Shown piece by piece: positions 45,376 to 49,560 of a DNA stretch of 49,560 bases (the stretch's first letter is position 1; each line of letters begins with the position of its first letter). The translations under genes and the position numbers were made by a program. Below the pieces are notes generated by a model, which ran no database searches, was not told the origin of the DNA, and saw only the letters and a program-made list of their open reading frames with translations. Source of the stretch: CAZOHG01 sp964579725 (lineage in GTDB: Bacteria > Zhuqueibacterota > JdFR-76 > BMS3Abin05); contig CAZOHG010000024.1 of assembly GCA_964579725.1 (NCBI GenBank), forward strand, positions 1 to 49,560, in the 5' to 3' direction.

Positions 45376-48024
45376 TCATAATTCAATTGTAAATCCTGCC
45401 TTAATTAATCTGGGTCTGGGCTGTGATGCCGGGTTAAATCTAAATTCATACAGCGAATTCAGAAAATCCTTCGATTTATGGGCAATCAATTCACGTTGTG
45501 TAATTTCCGGCCGATATTCATTTTGCAAATGATCAAACACGTTATCAATTTTTACAAAAAAAGTGGTTTTCTCCCTTCCTATAAAAACATTTTTATATAT
45601 TTTTAAATCAACATTCCATACCGGTTTTCTTCTTCCCATATTTCTGAGCTGAATATTCTGAGTTCGATTATAAGGCGTGAGTGGTGTGTAAGGAAAGCCG
45701 GAATGAAACTGGCCAATTGTGCTTACTCCCCAGGATTTCCCGGCAATGGTCACAATTCCGTTTAAAACATGCCGTTGATCCCAATTGAGTGGAATCAATG
45801 TTTTGGAAGCCTCGTCTCTATTTCGGGCATCATAAAACGCGTGTTTGGGATCGGAACCATTCCCGTCAGCAATTTGATAGGTATAGTCCAAATTCGCGGA
45901 AAGAAGTCCCGTCTTCATTAAATCCAACGAAAGTGTAACCCCCCATACATTACCATAATCGGTATTCGAATATTGTCCATATTTATCCTGTTCAAAGGTT
46001 TTATATAACTTGGTTCCCGTAAGATTTCGTATGTCTTTGTAATACGCCGTTGCATCCAAAACCAAATTTGTTATAATTTGTTGCTGCAATCCGATTTCAT
46101 ACATTGTGGTTCTCTGTGCTCTTAAATCAGCATTCCCAATGTACGTTTCAAACTGTCCAACCACTTCAAATTCCGGGTTCTCGTACAGTCTGCCCAATTC
46201 CGGAATTTGAAAAAAATGTCCATACGAAACATGGAGATTCCCATTATCGGTAATGGGAAAAGCAAGTCCGATGCGGGGACTAATTTGAGTTTTGGGTTTA
46301 GCCCATCGATAGGCGACTGTTTCTGCCAAATGCCGTTTATTCGCGGGATCCATCATATTTACCGGAACTTTACTTTTCGGATCAAAATAATCAAATCGAA
46401 CACCGGCATTGACAACCAAATCCTGCACTTCAATTTTATCCTGAATATAGGCCGATGCTTCAACAGGTACTTTATGGTAATAATTGTGAGCAAATGAAGT
46501 GACATCATCAATATGTAACTGCCAATTTGTACCTTCATCCTTTCGAACAACAAACCAATTGTCTGTAAGAGCGTTTTGGCGAAATTCAAATCCCGATTTT
46601 ATTAAATTATATCGATTAATCTGACTAACGATGTCATATTTTACCGCCGTTGTAATACTCTTACGGTATGTAAAGCTGGCGTCAACGCCCCCTACAGCAA
46701 AAACATCCGAAGGCACATGGGCCTTTTTTGTAATTCCCTTATCATAAAATGGATCAAATGGATTTTTCCGACAATGGCGTTCGTAGTTATTCCAATAGTG
46801 AGAAATGCGAATTTCATGGTATGTGCTCGGGCTAATTGTGTGTGTTAATGTCAGTAATTGATTCACGCCGGTTGAATAGTTTGTGGGAATAGATTCCGGG
46901 TTGTATCGTTCAAAATGATTATAATTCTTCCAATTCGAATAATTCCCCATAACATTATACGATATTTTTAAGTCTTTAATTGGCCGGAAGGTTATTTTTG
47001 CTTGATAGGACACCCCCTTTGAGGGATTAAGAGGGATAATTTTGTTGTCTCCCGTTTTTTGTATTCTCCAATTTTTGGGATTGGGACTTGTAAAATCGCA
47101 TGTATCACTGGGCATGTGGACGCGTTTTCCATAAAGCCAGTTTTCTTCATTGTGATACCTGGCCGAAACAAAATAGGTTACTCTCTTTTTAAGGAAGGGT
47201 ACGGGCCCGCTTAATGTGCCTTCCAAATATCTTTGTGAGAATGGATTAATATCCTGAATATTCATAAATATCTTTTTATGATTGGTTATGAAATCCCCCG
47301 AATAGGCAGAGATTGTGCCATCTGTTTTACGACCTCCATCTTTTGTAACGATATTGACTATTCCTGACATGGCCTGTCCGTATTCCGCATTAAATGTTCC
47401 ACTGATTACTTCCAATTCCTGAATTACATTATTCTGCACCGGTACAGCCAGTCCACCTCCAAAGGGATTTGTAACGGCAATACCATCCACATAATACTGT
47501 ACCTCTGCGGAACGTCCTCCTCTTAGGTGGATACCACCGCCTGCGTCTTCCGTGATGCCTGCTTGTAACCTCAAAATATCCGTCATATTTTCTACAGGAA
47601 GATCCTTGATTTGTCTGGAGCTGACTTTTTGGTCGGTTGATGTCAGATCGCGGATAATGGCATTTCGTTTGGCTACCACCTCAATGGCCTTTGTTTGAAT
47701 GAAGGAAGGATCTAAGCTAAAATTTAGGTGTGTCGTACGATCTACCTGGACAATCACATTGTTCATTTGAACGGTTCTATATCCCATAAACAGGGCCTTA
47801 ACCGAATATCTGCCCGGTGGTACATTTATGATATAATAATTTCCCTGCCTGTCGGTTGAAGCCCCTAATGTCGTACCAAGAATAATGATATTAGCCCCCG
47901 GAAGAGGCTCTTTGGTTTTTGAATCAATTACCCTCCCCATTATCTTTCCGGTAATGCCGGCATTCACAGTGATCGGGCACAAAATGGCCATAAAGAAAAT
48001 AAAAACAATGCACTTTCTTTTCAT
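45376..48024 (-). CDS. TonB-dependent outer-membrane receptor of the glycan locus
   Basis: The product is 882 residues. A signal peptide (about 1-23) precedes a carboxypeptidase-regulatory-like domain (about 25-100; 'GRVIDSKTKEPLPGANIIIL'), a plug (about 120-235; 'GGIHLRGGRSAEVQYYVDGI', 'AEYGQAMSGIVNIVTKDGG') and a barrel with 'LHVSYGHFFQIPEL'. It ends 'QPRPRLIKAGFTIEL'. This architecture resembles SusC-like receptors but is shorter, and there is no SusD gene beside it. It is the first gene of the minus-strand locus, and GAGGAA lies 6 bases before the ATG. The substrate is inferred to be an oligosaccharide from the neighbouring GH38 and GxGYxYP genes. Confidence 0.85.
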   Translation of the reverse strand: MKRKCIVFIFFMAILCPITVNAGITGKIMGRVIDSKTKEPLPGANIIILGTTLGASTDRQGNYYIINVPPGRYSVKALFMGYRTVQMNNVIVQVDRTTHLNFSLDPSFIQTKAIEVVAKRNAIIRDLTSTDQKVSSRQIKDLPVENMTDILRLQAGITEDAGGGIHLRGGRSAEVQYYVDGIAVTNPFGGGLAVPVQNNVIQELEVISGTFNAEYGQAMSGIVNIVTKDGGRKTDGTISAYSGDFITNHKKIFMNIQDINPFSQRYLEGTLSGPVPFLKKRVTYFVSARYHNEENWLYGKRVHMPSDTCDFTSPNPKNWRIQKTGDNKIIPLNPSKGVSYQAKITFRPIKDLKISYNVMGNYSNWKNYNHFERYNPESIPTNYSTGVNQLLTLTHTISPSTYHEIRISHYWNNYERHCRKNPFDPFYDKGITKKAHVPSDVFAVGGVDASFTYRKSITTAVKYDIVSQINRYNLIKSGFEFRQNALTDNWFVVRKDEGTNWQLHIDDVTSFAHNYYHKVPVEASAYIQDKIEVQDLVVNAGVRFDYFDPKSKVPVNMMDPANKRHLAETVAYRWAKPKTQISPRIGLAFPITDNGNLHVSYGHFFQIPELGRLYENPEFEVVGQFETYIGNADLRAQRTTMYEIGLQQQIITNLVLDATAYYKDIRNLTGTKLYKTFEQDKYGQYSNTDYGNVWGVTLSLDLMKTGLLSANLDYTYQIADGNGSDPKHAFYDARNRDEASKTLIPLNWDQRHVLNGIVTIAGKSWGVSTIGQFHSGFPYTPLTPYNRTQNIQLRNMGRRKPVWNVDLKIYKNVFIGREKTTFFVKIDNVFDHLQNEYRPEITQRELIAHKSKDFLNSLYEFRFNPASQPRPRLIKAGFTIEL

Positions 48025-48390
48025 GGATTTTTCCTCGTTATTTGCTATGCCTACACAGAATCTCGACTTATTTATCCGTTACGACATTCTCACTTTGTAA
48101 AAATAGATGTGGATATATATTTCTAAGCAGACCTACTACACCATGATTTAAAGTATCATAGAGTTGATGAAACAAGACGGATACTTTCATGGAGAGAAAC
48201 AGAATCATAAAAAGTAGTTCTAAGCCTAAGGCCACATTCATTTTGCGGAAGCCTACTTTATCCTATTTGCCGAATATTGTATGCTTTCTCTTGACAAGAC
48301 AAACTTATTGTATGTATGTAATGTACACTTTTACATTTTTTTTGTCAAGCTTTTTTTTGTAAAAATGCAATTTTTTACCGGAACGAAAAT
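48025..48390. other. Long leader and promoter region of the glycan locus
   Basis: No gene is visible. The predicted minus-strand promoter (48320-48348) would give the receptor mRNA a leader of about 290 bases. A TTGACA also occurs on the plus strand at 48291-48296 with TATGTA 18 bases further on, but it has no intact gene downstream. Confidence 0.4.
48320..48348 (-). promoter_or_regulatory. Putative main promoter of the glycan locus with TGTACA operator-like site
   Basis: On the minus strand TTGACA (48348-48343) and TACATT (48325-48320) are spaced by 17 bp. GTGTACATT overlaps the -10 and contains the palindrome TGTACA (48322-48327), as in two other promoters of this locus. Confidence 0.5.
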
Positions 48391-48717
48391 CCAAAGGAAA
48401 AGACCAGAGATTTATTTCGGCAACAGTTAAGTGACAGGATTAATCTGAGCCATGAATTAATGATTCTATCGAGGCATATTGATTGGGAGGGTTTAGAGCA
48501 AAGTTTGTCGGGTCTTTATGTTTTGGAAAACAGGCGTTCGAGTAAACCGATTCAATTGGTGGTATCGTTGCATTACCTGAAATACACGTACAATTTATCG
48601 GATGAGGAGGTAGTGGCACGTTGGTCAGCGAATCCCTATTGGCAATATTTCAGAGGGATGGATACCAACTTCACTCCGTCTTTTTTGCCCCAAAACCGTT
48701 CTAATCTCTCAAAATAA
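48391..48717 (+). pseudogene. Truncated IS5-family transposase (N-terminal domain only)
   Basis: Reading the frame back from the ATG at 48460 gives a continuous IS5-type N-terminus: 'KEKTRDLFRQQLSDRINLSH', then 'IDWEGLEQSLSGLY' and 'YLKYTYNLSDEEVVARWSAN' and 'PYWQYFRG'. This matches the DUF772-type domain at the start of IS5 transposases. Similarity stops after 'YFRG', and the frame ends at 48717; the DDE catalytic domain is absent. No start codon in this frame was found upstream of 48460, so the 5' end may also be damaged. It is a dead insertion-sequence fragment at the right edge of the AT-rich locus. Confidence 0.75.
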
Positions 48718-48896
48718 AAAAGCCACCCTTTTGCCTGTCTATGGCAAAAAATGGTTTTGCTCCCACTCCACGCACTTTTTTTGTTCGATTCGAGGCAAGA
48801 TGCAAAGAAATTTTTACTTCATTGTCCTCTTTTTTGTTTTTATTTTCCTCCCTTTCATCCCCTCATTCCCGCTCATTTCTTTCATTTTTTTCAGAC

Positions 48897-49025
48897 ACCT
48901 AACGACGGGCGTCAGCGGCGGGCAGGTTTTCCGCTATCCGCACGAGGCCCGGGCCAACCGCCACGCCCGCCCGGGCCTTCCAGAACCGCGGGCGGTTAGC
49001 CCATCCGCTGGACGCCATGTTGGCA
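48897..49025. repeat. attC-like imperfect inverted repeat
   Basis: ACCTAAC (48897-48903) matches the attC core RYYYAAC, and GTTGGCA (49019-49025) is close to GTTRRRY. Inside them GGCGTCAGCGG pairs with CCGCTGGACGCC, leaving one unpaired G, as in the extrahelical base of attC stems. The total length of 129 bp is within the known range. No integrase or cassette array is visible. Confidence 0.3.
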
Positions 49026-49276
49026 CGCCGGGATTGGAGAAACACTGGTGGGGTGAGCACCAACGCCCGGTCCGCTCGGAGGCTACTCGTCGAGACGCAG
49101 CGGCGATGACACCGAGTGTTGGCTCATTCTACCGCTCGCCCGACCGAGCTGCAAGAGCAGAAACCGCTCCGCCGCCTGCATCACGCCCGGTCCGACGCCC
49201 GCAAAACACCGAAAAGCCTCGCATATTTTCTCGGGCTGGCGATTCGTTACAAAAGAGGGTGCTCTTGCGCTGCGTC

Positions 49277-49309
49277 AGACCTCGAAAGTCTTGTAGACTT
49301 GCGAGGTCT
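49277..49309. repeat. 33-bp palindrome in the GC-rich block
   Basis: AGACCTCGAAAGTC and GACTTGCGAGGTCT are inverted copies with one mismatch around a 5-base loop. It resembles the small dispersed palindromes (REP-like) common in FCB genomes. Confidence 0.6.
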
Positions 49310-49520
49310 CAACGCCCACTGGCGCCCGGCCTGACGCTCACGCCGCCAACGCCTGCACCCGAGCCTCAGGCCCGAGCTTTGGGCCACGCGTCGACATCAT
49401 TGGGGCGGGGGATGGCTAACAAAGCATTATCTACGTCCCACGTCCGAATTGAACCTTGGACGCAACGACAAAAATCTTTGCGTTTTCTCTAATTTTCGTC
49501 GGTAAAGGGAGGCATTTCCT

Positions 49521-49560
49521 AAAAAAGGCCATTTCTTTGCACGGATGTTATGGGAGCGAG
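49521..49560 (+). repeat. Right copy of the repeat flanking the AT-rich locus, cut by the window end
   Basis: This is a same-strand match to 23236-23274, including GGCCATTT and CGGATGTT.TG.GAGCGAG. The copy runs off the window, so its true length is unknown. Confidence 0.65.

Larger units (their letters stand above)
48718..49520. other. Non-coding, GC-rich accessory block
   Basis: After about 180 bases of AT-rich sequence, base composition jumps to strongly GC-rich from about 48900 to 49410, then falls again. Reading frames here give proline/arginine/alanine-rich nonsense without a known domain. The block contains an attC-like fold (48897-49025) and a palindrome (49277-49309). It may be an integron-like or repeat-derived element, or debris from insertion. 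Confidence 0.45.

Noticed and set aside
48731..49492. 253-codon plus-strand frame in the GC-rich block
   Set aside because: It spans AT-rich and GC-rich sequence, gives proline/arginine-rich nonsense, has no domain and covers palindromes, so it is probably not a gene.
1..49560. tRNA, rRNA genes or CRISPR arrays
   Set aside because: No cloverleaf, conserved rRNA block or regularly spaced repeat array was seen on either strand.

Overview
The window looks like chromosomal DNA of an uncultured bacterium from the Fibrobacteres-Chlorobi-Bacteroidetes (FCB) supergroup, most like Calditrichota/KSB1-type lineages. Four secreted proteins end in the FCB-typical C-terminal domain that begins 'QNYPNPF' and serves as a type IX secretion (T9SS) sorting signal. 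There is also a PorV/PorQ-like barrel, ExbB/ExbD/TonB, and TonB receptors carrying N-terminal carboxypeptidase-regulatory-like domains. No SusD homologue, rRNA, tRNA or CRISPR array was seen. The phylum assignment is an inference.

Left part (about 1-23,000; richer in GC, genes on both strands). A secreted heparinase II/III-type lyase comes first. A compact plus-strand cluster follows: a large periplasmic TPR protein, an outer-membrane barrel without a plug domain, ExbB, ExbD and TonB. Next are an OsmC-like protein and an AI-2E-family membrane protein (minus), then a MacAB-like efflux cluster (two tandem HlyD adaptors, an FtsX-type permease, a TolC-like channel) with no ATPase gene, and the ribosome-rescue factor ArfB. 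A minus-strand vitamin B12 operon closes this part. A sigma70-like promoter, a cobalamin riboswitch and an intrinsic terminator precede cobO, a BtuB-like receptor and a beta-propeller protein with a T9SS signal, which may be a T9SS counterpart of the BtuG cobalamin-binding propellers.

Right part (about 23,400-48,024; clearly more AT-rich, every gene on the minus strand). This is a glycan-utilisation locus without SusD. In transcription order: a TonB receptor, a roughly 1050-residue secreted partner protein, a PorV-like barrel, a 1259-residue modular surface protein (new-looking repeats plus a CBM9-like domain plus T9SS signal), three GxGYxYP-family putative glycoside hydrolases with different anchors (T9SS, lipoprotein, lipoprotein), a sodium:solute symporter, a cytoplasmic GH38 alpha-mannosidase, a GntR/LacI-type regulator and a parvulin-type lipoprotein. 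Working model (inference): surface proteins bind and cut a mannose-containing glycan, the receptor and/or symporter import the products, and GH38 releases mannose inside. TGTACA palindromes lie in four putative promoters of the locus and may be the regulator's operator.

Right edge (48,025-49,560). An IS5-type transposase remnant is followed by a GC-rich non-coding block containing attC-like and other palindromes. A repeat at the very end of the window matches one at 23,236-23,274, so the AT-rich locus is bracketed by direct repeats.
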